Shown here: positions 45,581 through 54,646 of the stretch, in pieces
How the letters are laid out: each line of letters opens with the position of its first letter
Position numbering within the stretch: position 1 is the first letter of the stretch
Assembly (NCBI GenBank): GCA_017545665.1
Contig: JAFWKQ010000121.1
Coordinates: 1-64,000 of the forward strand
Direction: 5' to 3'
DNA from: Atopobiaceae bacterium
GTDB lineage: Bacteria > Actinomycetota > Coriobacteriia > Coriobacteriales > Atopobiaceae
DNA length: 64,000 nt
Notes under the pieces: model-generated
What the model saw: the letters and a program-made list of their open reading frames with translations, nothing else
Told to the model about the DNA's origin: nothing
The model's database searches: none
Made by a program: the position numbers and the translations under genes

Positions 45581-46636
45581 ATGCGCGCATTTGACTATAC
45601 GGAGCTGCCTAAGGAGCTCTATACGACTTCCATAATGAACATGGTATCGTCTATTCACGAACACAAGGGACGACAGGACCTCTATATCAATCAGAAGCCG
45701 CGCGAGCTTTCAATTCTTTGCGATGTTGCCAAAATTCAAAGCACTGACGCCTCCAATCGTATTGAGGGAATTGTTACGAGCAACAAGAGACTTTATGAGA
45801 TCATGCAGGATAAGGTAGCGCCACGTAACAGAGCTGAAGAAGAACTCGCTGGTTATCGCGATGCCTTATCAATTATTCATGAAAGCTATGATGCAATTCC
45901 CTTAACCCCAAACTACATACTTCAGCTGCATAAAATCCTCTATGCTCAAGGCAAAATGTCCTTTGGTGGCAAATGGAAAGACTCCGACAACGCAATAATC
46001 GAAATCGATGCCAATGGCCACAGCCGGGAACGTTTTAAGCCGCTACCTGCTATTTCGACTCCGTATGCCATGGAACAGCTATGCGATGCATACAATCAGG
46101 CCATCTCTGCGGGTGACATAGATCCACTGTTGCTTATTGCTCTATTTGTGTTCGATTTTGTATGCATACATCCTTTTAACGACGGCAATGGACGTATGAG
46201 CAGGCTCCTTACGCTGTTGCTGCTTTATAAGAGTGGCTATCTTGTTGGTAAATACGTTTCTATTGAACATGAAATCGAGAAGTCAAAAGAAACATACTAT
46301 GAGTCACTGCAGGCAAGTTCAACGGGCTGGACCGAGACACAAAACGACTACTTACCTTTTGTGAGCTACATACTGTGGGTAATTGCTCACACATACGATG
46401 TGTTTGAGGAGCGTATAGAAGGGATTGTTACAGACAAGACGCCAAAACCTAAACGCGTAGAGGCGACACTCAAACGTTCGCTCAAAGACCTTGGTAAACG
46501 GGACATTCTATCTCGGTGCCCAGACATCTCGGAAATTACGGTAGAGCGCACTCTTTCTGCTTTGCTGCAAGCTGGCAAAATCGAGAAGATCGGCGGGGGT
46601 CGCGGGACAAAGTATCGCTGGATACGAGACTCTTGA
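45581..46636 (+). CDS. Fic family protein (class II-like, with C-terminal winged helix)
   Basis: A 351-aa probable AMP- or UMP-transferase. The catalytic motif HPFNDGNGRMSR matches HxFx[D/E]GNGRxxR. The preceding segment TDASNRIEG contains an SNRIEG inhibitory-helix motif ([S/T]xxxE[G/N]) at the N-terminal side, so self-inhibition is expected. The C-terminus (ERTLSALLQAGKIEKIGGGRGTKYRW) looks like a winged helix. ATG at 45581 is chosen because GGAGAAGG precedes it; earlier in-frame starts (45545, TTG 45542) overlap the operator repeats. It is transcribed divergently from A1 and lies inside the ribosomal-operon gap. No antitoxin-like partner is adjacent. Confidence 0.9.
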   Translation: MRAFDYTELPKELYTTSIMNMVSSIHEHKGRQDLYINQKPRELSILCDVAKIQSTDASNRIEGIVTSNKRLYEIMQDKVAPRNRAEEELAGYRDALSIIHESYDAIPLTPNYILQLHKILYAQGKMSFGGKWKDSDNAIIEIDANGHSRERFKPLPAISTPYAMEQLCDAYNQAISAGDIDPLLLIALFVFDFVCIHPFNDGNGRMSRLLTLLLLYKSGYLVGKYVSIEHEIEKSKETYYESLQASSTGWTETQNDYLPFVSYILWVIAHTYDVFEERIEGIVTDKTPKPKRVEATLKRSLKDLGKRDILSRCPDISEITVERTLSALLQAGKIEKIGGGRGTKYRWIRDS

Positions 46637-46639
46637 GAT

Positions 46640-47040
46640 GCGCAGTAGTGGCCGGGTACACTTTTCGGGCCGCAGAAGGCGGCGCTGGGGCCACTTTTCC
46701 GCGGGACGGAGTGGCCCGTGTACACTTTTCGGTCCGCGGACTCCCCCACCGGGGCCAAAGTTGGCCGATTTGTGCGCACGGCAGGCACGTTTGCGGACCG
46801 ATTTGTGGACCTGGCGACACGGGCAGGGGCCCGTGTACACTTTTCGGTCCGCGGACTCCTCCACCGGGGCCAAAGTTGGCCGATTTGTGCGCACGGCAGG
46901 CACGTTTGCGGACCAAAAAGTGCGCACGGTCACCCTGTACGCTCGAGAAAGTGGCCCCGGCAAAGACGTTTGCGGGCACAAAAGTGTACCCGACGCCACC
47001 AAACGCCCGATTTTGTCTGCAACGCCAGGCTTGCCGACAA
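46640..47040. repeat. Intergenic R1 array with an 85-bp direct repeat
   Basis: This occupies the 483-bp gap between fic and rplX. The R1 cores CCGGGTACACTTTTCGG and CCGGGGCCACTTTT recur. A segment at 46715-46799 is repeated at 46830-46914 with one mismatch in 85 bp. No gene is seen. Confidence 0.8.
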
Positions 47041-47060
47041 AACCTGACGAGCCTCGGGAC

Positions 47061-47097
47061 AAAAAACGGGGCGCCCGGGATAACCTCAGACGCCCCG
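47061..47097 (-). terminator. Factor-independent terminator after rplX
   Basis: On the minus strand, stem CGGGGCG (47097-47091), a 17-nt loop, stem CGCCCCG (47073-47067) and then six T (47066-47061). It ends the S10 half of the split operon 23 bp after the rplX stop, so rplE cannot depend on read-through from rplX. Confidence 0.85.
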
Positions 47098-47119
47098 CAT
47101 CGCTCAATCGAGCAAAAGC

Positions 47120-47437
47120 TTAGAACTTGTGGCCGCACTTCTTGCAAATGCGAACCTTCTTGCCCTCGTCGTCGGTACCATGGCCAACGCGGGTGGGCTT
47201 GCCGCACTCGGGGCAAATGAGCATAACGTTGGAGGCATCGATCTTGGCCTCCTGCTCCTTGAAGCCACCGTTCTGGTTCTCCTGGGTAGGACGCTGGGCC
47301 TTCTTTACGATGGCCACGCCCTCCACGATTACCTTACCCTCGCGGGGGAAGGCGCGCAGGACCTCGCCCTGGGCACCCCTATCCTTGCCGGAGAGGACTT
47401 GGACCTTGTCGCCCTTCTTTACGTTCATCTTAGGCAT
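47120..47437 (-). CDS. rplX: 50S ribosomal protein L24
   Basis: A 105-aa assembly initiator with the KOW motif (VKKGDKVQVLSGKDRGAQGEVL). The C-terminal zinc-ribbon-like extension (CPECGKPTRVGHG ... CKKCGHKF) is usual in Gram-positive L24. The start has GGAGGTGA upstream. It is the last gene before the island; its normal downstream neighbour rplE lies at 19430. A terminator follows. Confidence 0.98.
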   Translation of the reverse strand: MPKMNVKKGDKVQVLSGKDRGAQGEVLRAFPREGKVIVEGVAIVKKAQRPTQENQNGGFKEQEAKIDASNVMLICPECGKPTRVGHGTDDEGKKVRICKKCGHKF

Positions 47438-47453
47438 GCTAAGGTCACCTCCT

Positions 47454-47822
47454 TTACAGCGTCTCGGGTGCGAGCGAGACGATCTTCATGTACTTGCGGT
47501 CGCGCAGCTCGCGTGCCACAGGCCCGAAGATACGGGTACCACGAGGCTCGCCTTCCTTGTCCACGACGACACAGGCGTTCTGGTCGAAGCGGATGTAGCT
47601 GCCGTCCTTGCGACGGGTCTCCTTCTTGGTGCGCACAACGACGCAACGAACGATGTCGCCCTTCTTTACGGCACTGTTTGGCGTAGCCTCCTGCACCGCG
47701 CAGATAATAACGTCACCAATGCCAGCGTAACGACGCTTGGAGCCGCCGATGACCTTGATGCACTTCACACGCCTCGCGCCGCTGTTGTCGGCAACGTTGA
47801 GCATGGTTTCCATCTGAATCAT
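47454..47822 (-). CDS. rplN: 50S ribosomal protein L14
   Basis: A 122-aa protein at the subunit interface. [21 protein letters not shown] start (split for brevity), [11 protein letters not shown], and the signature region [20 protein letters not shown]. 16 bp before rplX and 18 bp after rpsQ. Confidence 0.98.
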   Translation of the reverse strand: MIQMETMLNVADNSGARRVKCIKVIGGSKRRYAGIGDVIICAVQEATPNSAVKKGDIVRCVVVRTKKETRRKDGSYIRFDQNACVVVDKEGEPRGTRIFGPVARELRDRKYMKIVSLAPETL

Positions 47823-47840
47823 TTGCTGTACCTCCTGCCG

Positions 47841-48107
47841 CTACTTGGCGCGTTCGACGATCTCCACCAAGCGCCAACGCTTGGTTTTGGAGAGAGGACG
47901 GGTCTCCATAACGCGAACCGTGTCGCCAATGCCACACTCGTTGTTCTCGTCGTGTACGTGGAGCTTCTTGGAGATGGTCATCATCTTGCCATACTTGGGA
48001 TGATGCTTGCGGTAGTTGATCTTTACGGTAACCGTCTTGTTGCCGGATATCGACACCACGACGCCCGTACGCACCTTACGCGCGTTTCTTGTTGCGGTTT
48101 CTGCCAT
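47841..48107 (-). CDS. rpsQ: 30S ribosomal protein S17
   Basis: An 88-aa OB-fold 16S binder. [20 protein letters not shown], then [21 protein letters not shown] and [19 protein letters not shown]. The start at 48107 follows a conserved spacing after rpmC; the longer frame to 48191 overlaps rpmC and is rejected. Confidence 0.98.
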   Translation of the reverse strand: MAETATRNARKVRTGVVVSISGNKTVTVKINYRKHHPKYGKMMTISKKLHVHDENNECGIGDTVRVMETRPLSKTKRWRLVEIVERAK

Positions 48108-48126
48108 GTGCAATCTCTCCTGCCGT

Positions 48127-48333
48127 CTAGTTCTTGGCGTCGGCCGCGATCTCGCGGGCGCGAATCTCGGTCTGTACACGGGCAATGTCACGCTTGACGG
48201 TCTTTACGCGAGCCGTGTTGTCGAGCTGGCTCGTTGCCATTTGGAAGCGGAGGTTAAAAAGCTCAGCGCGTCCCTCCTCAAGCTTGGCAGCAAGCTCAGC
48301 ATCACTGAGCGCCTGTATTTCCTTGTACTTCAT
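48127..48333 (-). CDS. rpmC: 50S ribosomal protein L29
   Basis: A 68-aa helical hairpin protein at the tunnel exit. [40 protein letters not shown] and [14 protein letters not shown]. It starts 6 bp after the rplP stop. Confidence 0.98.
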   Translation of the reverse strand: MKYKEIQALSDAELAAKLEEGRAELFNLRFQMATSQLDNTARVKTVKRDIARVQTEIRAREIAADAKN

Positions 48334-48339
48334 AGTTGC

Positions 48340-48765
48340 CTACTCCTCCCCGGCGTCGTCAGCGCGGTGGACGATCTTGGTTTTGATCGGCAACTTGTGC
48401 TGCGCCAGTCGCAGGGCCTCCTTGGCGACGTCCTCAGATACGCCGTCAATCTCGAACATGATGCGGCCGGGCTTTACGACGGCCACCCACTCTTCGGGGT
48501 TGCCCTTACCCGAACCCATGCGGGTCTCCGCCGGCTTCTTGGTGATGGGCTTATCGGGGAAGATGGTAATCCACACCTTGCCGCCACGCCTCATGTGACG
48601 AGTCATGGCCACACGGCAAGCCTCGATTTGACGGTTGGTAATCCAGTGGGCCTCCTGTGCCTGGATGCCCCACGTACCGAAGTTCAGGGTGGTATTGCCC
48701 TTAGCCTTGCCCTTCATGGAGCCGCGCTGGACCTTGCGGTGTAGTACGCGCTTAGGTGCGAGCAT
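48340..48765 (-). CDS. rplP: 50S ribosomal protein L16
   Basis: A 141-aa protein near the A site. [55 protein letters not shown] and [19 protein letters not shown] (the segments are contiguous in the usual order). Its ATG overlaps the rpsC stop by one base (TAATG). Confidence 0.98.
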   Translation of the reverse strand: MLAPKRVLHRKVQRGSMKGKAKGNTTLNFGTWGIQAQEAHWITNRQIEACRVAMTRHMRRGGKVWITIFPDKPITKKPAETRMGSGKGNPEEWVAVVKPGRIMFEIDGVSEDVAKEALRLAQHKLPIKTKIVHRADDAGEE

Positions 48766-49475
48766 TAGCGTCCCCTCCTATCGTTGCGACGGCGATTGAG
48801 GGCCGAAGTTCCCTCCAGCGCCGGATTGGGCGCGGGCTGACCCTTCATCTTCTCGCCGAGGTATATCCAAACCTTAACGCCGCAGGCGCCCATGGTGGTG
48901 CGAGCGGTTGCCTCGCCGTAGCCAATTACGGCACGCAGCGTGTGCAGAGGCACGCGACCCTCGCGGTACCACTCACGACGACCCATCTCGGCGCCGTTAA
49001 GACGACCAGAGCACTGAATACGAATGCCCTTGGCGCCAGACTTGCGAGCCATTTGCACGGCCTTGCGCATGGCACGACGGAACGCGACGCGACCCTCGAG
49101 CTGCTCGGCAATGGACTGGGCAACCAGGTTGGCGTCGAGCTCGGGGCGCTTTACCTCGACGACGTCCACCTTAACCATGCCAGTGCCAACGCCCGCAACC
49201 TTCTCGAGGTCCTTGCGGAGCGAGTCGATCTCGGAGCCCTTCTTGCCAATTACGATGCCGGGGCGACCGCTGTAGATCGTTACCTGCACCTTGCCGCCGG
49301 CTCGCTCGATGTCTACGCGCGAAAGTGCGGCGCGTGCGAGGCGCTTTTGCAGGAACTTGCGAATGGCAAGGTCGTTGCCAAGGGTCTGTGCGTAGTCCTT
49401 ATCGGCGTACCAACGGGAACGCCATTGCTCGGTGGTACCCAGACGGAAGCCAGTGGGATGTACCTTTTGTCCCAT
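48765..49475 (-). CDS. rpsC: 30S ribosomal protein S3
   Basis: A 236-aa head protein at the mRNA entry with a KH domain ([17 protein letters not shown]) and the C-terminal signature [17 protein letters not shown] and [11 protein letters not shown]. Begins [18 protein letters not shown]. Overlaps rplP by one base. Confidence 0.98.
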   Translation of the reverse strand: MGQKVHPTGFRLGTTEQWRSRWYADKDYAQTLGNDLAIRKFLQKRLARAALSRVDIERAGGKVQVTIYSGRPGIVIGKKGSEIDSLRKDLEKVAGVGTGMVKVDVVEVKRPELDANLVAQSIAEQLEGRVAFRRAMRKAVQMARKSGAKGIRIQCSGRLNGAEMGRREWYREGRVPLHTLRAVIGYGEATARTTMGACGVKVWIYLGEKMKGQPAPNPALEGTSALNRRRNDRRGR

Positions 49476-49478
49476 TCC

Positions 49479-49841
49479 TTACGCCTCCTTCCTGGGTGCA
49501 ACAACAACAGTAATGTGGCTCGTGCGCTTGTTGATGCGCGAAGCGGAGCCCTTGGCGCGAGGACGGAAACGCTTGAGGGTGGGTCCCTCGTCCACATACG
49601 CCTTTGCGATAACAAGGTCGGCGCCACGCATGCCGTGGTTGTTCTCGGCGTTGGCCACGGCCGAGTTCACAACCTTGGCTACGGGAACCGCAGCCGCGCG
49701 ATTGTTGAACTGCAGCAGCTCGAGCGCCTGCTCAACCGACTTGTTACGGATTTGGTCCACCACGAGGCGGGCCTTGCGAGGGGCAACGCGCACATACTTT
49801 GCGGTTGCGCGCACCTCGTTGGTATTGGTGTTATCTGCCAT
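49479..49841 (-). CDS. rplV: 50S ribosomal protein L22
   Basis: A 120-aa tunnel protein. [63 protein letters not shown] and the basic beta-hairpin reaching the tunnel. It ends 3 bp before rpsC. Confidence 0.98.
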   Translation of the reverse strand: MADNTNTNEVRATAKYVRVAPRKARLVVDQIRNKSVEQALELLQFNNRAAAVPVAKVVNSAVANAENNHGMRGADLVIAKAYVDEGPTLKRFRPRAKGSASRINKRTSHITVVVAPRKEA

Positions 49842-49858
49842 TTAGCTAACTCCCCCCC

Positions 49859-50119
49859 CTACTTGACCTTGTGTCCGCGGAACGTACGCGTAGGGGCGAA
49901 CTCGCCCAGCTTGTGGCCGACCATGGACTCCGTGATGTACACGGGGACGTGCTTGCGGCCGTCGTGTACGGCAATCGTGTGACCAACCATCTCGGGGAAG
50001 ATGGTGGAGGAACGCGACCAGGTCTTGATGACGTCCTTGGTACCCGCCTCGTTTTGCGCGAGAACACGCGTGAGGAGGCGAGTCTCCACAAACGGGCCCT
50101 TCTTGAGACTTCTGCTCAT
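49859..50119 (-). CDS. rpsS: 30S ribosomal protein S19
   Basis: An 86-aa head protein. [38 protein letters not shown] and the signature [16 protein letters not shown]. Located between rplB and rplV, 17 bp before the latter. Confidence 0.98.
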   Translation of the reverse strand: MSRSLKKGPFVETRLLTRVLAQNEAGTKDVIKTWSRSSTIFPEMVGHTIAVHDGRKHVPVYITESMVGHKLGEFAPTRTFRGHKVK

Positions 50120-50148
50120 ACTTGTCTCTCCTACTACTCGTGACTCGA

Positions 50149-50985
50149 CTACTTCGTCTTACGACGACGGATGATCAGACGGTTGCTGCCCTTCTTGGGG
50201 TTACGCGTCTTGTAACCCTTCGTGGGCTTACCCCAAGGGGTAACGGAGGGGCGACCAGAGGTGTGGTTCTTGCCCTCACCACCGCCGTGTGGGTGGTCAA
50301 CCGGGTTCATTACCGTACCGCGCACGGTGGGACGCACGCCCAGCCAGCGCTGACGACCGGCCTTACCGATTACGATGTTGGAGTGATCGGCATTGCCAAC
50401 CACGCCAATGGTCGCACGGCACGTAAGGAGCACGCGGCGAAGCTCGGAGGAGGGCATGCGGAGCACGGCATAGCCGTTGTCCTTGCCCATGAGCTGCACG
50501 GAAGTGCCAGCGGAACGTGCCATTGCGGCGCCCTTGCCCGGCTGAAACTCCACGGCGTGCACGAGCGTGCCCACGGGAATCTCGGAGAGGGGCATAGCGT
50601 TGCCCGGCTTGATGTCTACGTTCTTGGTGCCCGAGAGCACGGTGTCGCCTACGTTCAGGCCCTGGGGAGCCAGGATGTAGGCCTTCGAACCGTCGACGTA
50701 GTGCAACAGCGCGATGCGAGCGGAGCGGTTGGGGTCGTACTCAATAGAGGCAACCTTTGCCGGCACGTCGTCGTGCACGCGCTTGAAGTCGATGCGACGA
50801 TACTTACGCTTGTGGCCGCCACCCTGGTGACGGGTGGTAATGCGACCGTTGTTGTTTCGACCAGCCTTCTTGGGCAGGGGCTCGAGAAGCGACTTCTCGG
50901 GCGTGTCCGTGGTGATCTCGGCGAAGTCCGAGATCGTCTGGAAGCGCCGCCCTGCGCTGGTGGGCTTGAGGTGCTTAACTGCCAT
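50149..50985 (-). CDS. rplB: 50S ribosomal protein L2
   Basis: A 278-aa primary 23S binder near the peptidyl transferase centre. [11 protein letters not shown], the His-bearing signature region [17 protein letters not shown] and [12 protein letters not shown] 147-bp gap, larger than usual, separates it from rplW upstream; that gap holds G/C-rich inverted segments but no gene. Confidence 0.98.
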   Translation of the reverse strand: MAVKHLKPTSAGRRFQTISDFAEITTDTPEKSLLEPLPKKAGRNNNGRITTRHQGGGHKRKYRRIDFKRVHDDVPAKVASIEYDPNRSARIALLHYVDGSKAYILAPQGLNVGDTVLSGTKNVDIKPGNAMPLSEIPVGTLVHAVEFQPGKGAAMARSAGTSVQLMGKDNGYAVLRMPSSELRRVLLTCRATIGVVGNADHSNIVIGKAGRQRWLGVRPTVRGTVMNPVDHPHGGGEGKNHTSGRPSVTPWGKPTKGYKTRNPKKGSNRLIIRRRKTK

Positions 50986-51132
50986 TACAAATTCCCTTTC
51001 TTTCTCCGTTGGCCGCCTCGCTTAAGGGATTGAGGCTCTTGCCTCAGCAAAGCGACACCGGATGTACCACGGTACCGCGCGTATCTATTTGCGCGGCAGA
51101 CGCGCGCCCTTAAGGACGTGCGTCAATTACCC

Positions 51133-51438
51133 TTACTCGACGATGTTTACGTCGTTGTTCGCAAAGACCTCAATCGTCTCGCCGGGAGCGACGGTTACGA
51201 TAGCCTTCTTCCAACGGCGAGTCTTGCCGGCAACGTAGCGAACCCTACGAGTCTTGGGCTTTACGTTGACGGTGTTGACCTTAACCACATGCACGTTGAA
51301 GAGTTTCTCAACGGCAGCGCGAATCTCCTCTTTGGGTGCAGTACGCGCAACCTCAAAGGTGTACTTGCCCTGCTCCATAAGATCAAACGAGCGCTCGGTG
51401 ACGATCGGGCGAATGATGACTTCGTACGGGGAGTTCAT
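51133..51438 (-). CDS. rplW: 50S ribosomal protein L23
   Basis: A 101-aa tunnel-exit protein, the docking site for trigger factor and SRP. PYEVIIRPIVTERSFDLMEQ, YTFEVARTAPKEEIRAAVE and KTRRVRYVAGKTRRWKKA. Its ATG overlaps the rplD stop (TAATG). Confidence 0.98.
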   Translation of the reverse strand: MNSPYEVIIRPIVTERSFDLMEQGKYTFEVARTAPKEEIRAAVEKLFNVHVVKVNTVNVKPKTRRVRYVAGKTRRWKKAIVTVAPGETIEVFANNDVNIVE

Positions 51439-52064
51439 TATGCGAGCGCCTCCTCAAGCTTCTTTGCCACGTCGACGGTCATAACCAGTGCGGCGTTGTC
51501 GATGAGGCAGCGGGTATGGGCCTCGGACACGCCGTAGACCTCAACCTTGGGGATGTTGCGGAACGAGAGGTACTCAACGACGGCCTCGTCGTCAACCACA
51601 AGGGTCACGCGCTTGCCGGTAAGGTCGAGTGCCTTAAGGATGGCCGCCGCCTTTTTGGTGGAAGGCTCGTCGAACTTGAGCTCATCCAGAACCACGAGCT
51701 CGGAATCGGCAAGCTTGCCCGAAAGCGCGGAGCGCATGGCGAGCTTGGCCATCTTGTTGTTGAGCTTCTTTGCGTAGCTGCGAGGAACGGGGCCGAACAC
51801 AACGCCGCCGCCAGTCCACTGGGCTGCGCGGATGGAGCCCTGACGAGCACGACCGGTGCCCTTTTGCCTGTACGGCTTGCGGCCGCCGCCCGAAACCTCG
51901 TGACGGTTCCTCACCGCGTGGGTGCCCTGACGCAGGCTGGCCTCGTAGGCCACCACTGCCTGATGCATTACGGGTACGTTTGGCTCGATGCCAAACACGT
52001 CGGAGGAAAGCTCGGCCTCGCTTACGGCCGCACCCTCTATGTTCTTAACTTCGATCTTGGACAT
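51438..52064 (-). CDS. rplD: 50S ribosomal protein L4
   Basis: A 208-aa tunnel-wall protein. QGTHAVRNRHEVSGGGRKPY, then RQKGTGRARQGSIRAAQWTG and VFGPVPRSYAKKLNKKM-like segments form the tunnel loop. The C-terminal domain ends with DVAKKLEEALA. In some bacteria L4 autoregulates the S10 operon. 11 bp after rplC. Confidence 0.98.
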   Translation of the reverse strand: MSKIEVKNIEGAAVSEAELSSDVFGIEPNVPVMHQAVVAYEASLRQGTHAVRNRHEVSGGGRKPYRQKGTGRARQGSIRAAQWTGGGVVFGPVPRSYAKKLNNKMAKLAMRSALSGKLADSELVVLDELKFDEPSTKKAAAILKALDLTGKRVTLVVDDEAVVEYLSFRNIPKVEVYGVSEAHTRCLIDNAALVMTVDVAKKLEEALA

Positions 52065-52075
52065 TGTTTCCTCCC

Positions 52076-52696
52076 TTAGGCCATACGGACCTGGACGAGG
52101 GCGTTGCTGCCACCAGGCACCGCACCCTTAACGAGCAGGAGGTTCTGGTCGGTGTCCACGCGCACGAGCTTGAGGTTCTTTACGGTAACGCGCTCGTCGC
52201 CCATGTGACCGGCCATGTGCAGACCCTTACGGACACGCGCGGGATACGCGCACTGGCCGATGGAGCCCGGCTTACGCTGGTTCCTGGAACCGTGGGTCAT
52301 GGGACCGCGGCTAAAGTTCCAGCGCTTGATGGTTCCCTGGAAGCCCTTGCCCTTGGAGGTGCCGGTAACGTCTACGGCCTTGACCTCTGCGAAGTCGGCC
52401 ACGGTCACCTGATCGCCGGGCTTGTACTCGGAACCGTCCTCCACGCGAACCTCGCGCAGATAACGCATGGGCTCAACGCCCGCCTTTGCGAAGTGGCCTG
52501 CCATTGGCTTGTTGACCTTCTTCGCCTTGATGTCGCCAAAGCCGATCTGAACGGCATCGTAGCCGTCGGTCTCTTTGGTCTTTACCTGCGACACCGTGCA
52601 GGGGCCTGCCTGAATGACGGTTACGGGCACGACGTTGTCGTCGTCATCCCATACCTGCGTCATCCCGATCTTGCGGCCAAGAATCGTGCTGACCAT
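52076..52696 (-). CDS. rplC: 50S ribosomal protein L3
   Basis: A 206-aa primary 23S binder. [20 protein letters not shown], then [18 protein letters not shown] and [26 protein letters not shown] (in parts). It is the first gene of this operon copy: rpsJ, normally immediately upstream, is absent; only 216 bp of non-coding sequence lie between it and the lipoprotein gene. A weak promoter candidate (TTGTGG, 17 bp, TACACT) lies around 52825-52855 on the minus strand. Confidence 0.97.
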   Translation of the reverse strand: MVSTILGRKIGMTQVWDDDDNVVPVTVIQAGPCTVSQVKTKETDGYDAVQIGFGDIKAKKVNKPMAGHFAKAGVEPMRYLREVRVEDGSEYKPGDQVTVADFAEVKAVDVTGTSKGKGFQGTIKRWNFSRGPMTHGSRNQRKPGSIGQCAYPARVRKGLHMAGHMGDERVTVKNLKLVRVDTDQNLLLVKGAVPGGSNALVQVRMA

Positions 52697-52912
52697 ACCT
52701 AATCCTTACCCTCGGTGGTCATGGGACGGCAACTAAGGAGCACCCTGCTCCCCTCCCCAGCGGACCACATCCGTCAGTCGTTGCGGCATATAGAGACAGC
52801 ACTCCCCACATACAGCAACTTTGCTAGTGTACACCGTGCCGGGCGTCTCCACAAACTCTTCAGGTGAAGCTGGACCCTAAGTTGGGGACAGTCCCTTAGT
52901 TAGCCTTTATGC

Positions 52913-53899
52913 CTAGCCAAGGATGGCGAGGTGCTCCAGAAGCTTGCGCCACTGCGAGGGAGCCTCTTTGTACTCGTACTCGCGCGTTGTCTCGCGATGG
53001 AGTTTCGTCCCGTCTGTGTACTCTATGTCTTCCACCTGCTTGTTGAGATTGCCGTTCTCGTCATACGAGAAGCTCGTGTTATTGGTGTACTCATCGCACT
53101 TGGCAACGCAAGAAGCCGGCTTGCCATCGTTGCCGTCCTTGTATTCGTAGGTAACGTCCAGCGCTTGGGACTGTCCGCCCTCAACGGTGGCCGTCGCGTG
53201 CTCGGATAGAGGGAAGCCAAGCTCGTTATAAGGCATCTCGCTAGACCTCTTTACCTCGATCTCGGTGCCACCTTCGGCAGTCTGCTTGATGACGTAGTCG
53301 TGCGTACGCTTGCTTATGAGCCCCGCATCGGAATACTCGTACGCCGTGCTATCGCTCGTCCCGTCGCTACGCGTCGCGTTAGAGTTTATAGGCTGCCCTT
53401 TGTCGTCGAGCTTCCATTCGTATTTGTCCGACGAGGAAATCTTGTTTGCCTCGTCGCCAACGTTATAGCTAACGATATCCGACGACAGAATGAGGCCCTT
53501 CTCGTCAAAGGTACTCTTGACTTCCCTCACGTTCTTTTCGCCGTTGTAGGTTGTGTTTACTGTTGAGACAACCGCGTTTCCGTGCTCGTCCAAAGTATTG
53601 GCAACCTCGGATTCGGCGGTTGCCGCGTCGCCTTGCGAAGGCTTGTATTCTTCGGTCGTCTTTACCTTTGAGATTACCCACATTCCCTGCTGCGATGCAT
53701 CGTTTGCAGGTGCCTGATCCTGCTGAGAGCTGGATGTGGCGCTCGAGCTAGAAGAGCTTGCGCTTTCCTGCGACGCGCTGCTGCTCTGTGCGGACGACCC
53801 ACAGCCCGCGAGCCCAATGGTCCCCACCATGGCGGCAGACACAAAGAGCGCCGCAATCCCGCGCCTACCAACGTATGCCCTCTTTCCGTCGTTCAACAT
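52913..53899 (-). CDS. Lipoprotein of unknown function
   Basis: A 328-aa putative surface lipoprotein. A basic N-terminus (KRAYVGRRG), a hydrophobic segment and the lipobox LAGC followed by a Ser/Gln/Ala-rich linker to about residue 75. The mature domain has repeated Tyr/Glu/Asp-rich strands (YEWKLDDKGQPINSN, YEYSDAGLISKR, FSYDENGNLNKQ) that resemble the Y-D-x-x-G-x-L pattern of YD/RHS-type beta repeats. The start at 53899 fits GAAGGG upstream; ATGs at 53905, 53917 and 53920 are alternatives. It stands alone between rplC and the 2-oxoacid oxidoreductase. Function not recognised. Confidence 0.75.
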   Translation of the reverse strand: MLNDGKRAYVGRRGIAALFVSAAMVGTIGLAGCGSSAQSSSASQESASSSSSSATSSSQQDQAPANDASQQGMWVISKVKTTEEYKPSQGDAATAESEVANTLDEHGNAVVSTVNTTYNGEKNVREVKSTFDEKGLILSSDIVSYNVGDEANKISSSDKYEWKLDDKGQPINSNATRSDGTSDSTAYEYSDAGLISKRTHDYVIKQTAEGGTEIEVKRSSEMPYNELGFPLSEHATATVEGGQSQALDVTYEYKDGNDGKPASCVAKCDEYTNNTSFSYDENGNLNKQVEDIEYTDGTKLHRETTREYEYKEAPSQWRKLLEHLAILG

Positions 53900-54014
53900 G
53901 CTCATCCCTTCTTTCATCATGCTGCAAAGCCATTAATAGGTTACCAGTTGGCAACGTCTGGCAGCCTCACATCTTGGCGGATGGTCTAAGGCGCCTTCGC
54001 CCAAGCAGTATGAG

Positions 54015-54066
54015 CAATGGGGATACTCCCCTTTGCCCGTGCAGGCAAAGGGGAGTATCCCCATTG
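54015..54066. terminator. 23-bp inverted repeat between the oxidoreductase operon and the lipoprotein gene
   Basis: Arms 54015-54037 (CAATGGGGATACTCCCCTTT...) and 54044-54066 are perfectly complementary with a 6-nt loop. It lies 20 bp past the stop of the gamma-subunit gene. It belongs to the GGGGATACTCCCC hairpin family. Confidence 0.6.
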
Positions 54067-54086
54067 TCTTTCTATTTTTATTTGTA

Positions 54087-54644
54087 TTACGCGTCTATGC
54101 CAAGCTGGAAGGCGCGAAGGTTCGGCTCGAGCAGGTGCTGGCGCTTGGGCGGCACGCACTTGGAGATCGCGGCGTCCACTACCTCGCGCTCGCAGAAGTT
54201 GTCGAGCGACCAGAGCTTGCCCAGGCAGATGATGTTTGCCAAGCCCTTGAGGCCCTCGGCCTCGGCAATCTCGGTTGCCTTGAAGGCGGCCACCGTTACG
54301 TCGTCGGCGAGCTGCACGCCCTCCGCGCCGTTCATCGCCAGCGTCGTGTCGATAACAATGGACCCGCCAGGCTGTACCGAGGCGGCGAACTTCTCGACGC
54401 TCGGCTGGTTCATGGCGATGAGGGCCGTCGGCTTGGTAATAAACGGCGTGCCAATGGCGTCGTCGGAAAGCGACACGCTGCAGTTGGCGGTACCGCCACG
54501 CATCTCGGGGCCATAGCTGGGCATCCACGACACCTGTCGGCCATCGATAAGACCGCAGTTGGCCATGATCTTGCCCGCGAACAGCAGACCTTGTCCGCCA
54601 AAGCCCGAAAGCACGCAGAGCATCTCGTGGTTGAAGTCAGCCAT
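54087..54644 (-). CDS. 2-oxoacid:ferredoxin oxidoreductase, gamma subunit
   Basis: A 185-aa subunit of a four-subunit, CoA-dependent 2-oxoacid (probably branched-chain or 2-oxoglutarate) ferredoxin oxidoreductase. VLSGFGGQGLLFAGKIMANC and MPSYGPEMRGGTANCSVSLSD are the gamma-subunit signatures. It begins 2 bp after the beta-subunit gene stop, and the upstream in-frame extension overlaps that gene and is rejected. Last gene of the operon; a hairpin follows. Confidence 0.92.
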   Translation of the reverse strand: MADFNHEMLCVLSGFGGQGLLFAGKIMANCGLIDGRQVSWMPSYGPEMRGGTANCSVSLSDDAIGTPFITKPTALIAMNQPSVEKFAASVQPGGSIVIDTTLAMNGAEGVQLADDVTVAAFKATEIAEAEGLKGLANIICLGKLWSLDNFCEREVVDAAISKCVPPKRQHLLEPNLRAFQLGIDA

Positions 54645-54646
54645 CG

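Noticed and set aside
46516..47220. Overlapping open frames between fic and rplX
   Set aside because: All are translations of the R1 array and of its 85-bp duplication.
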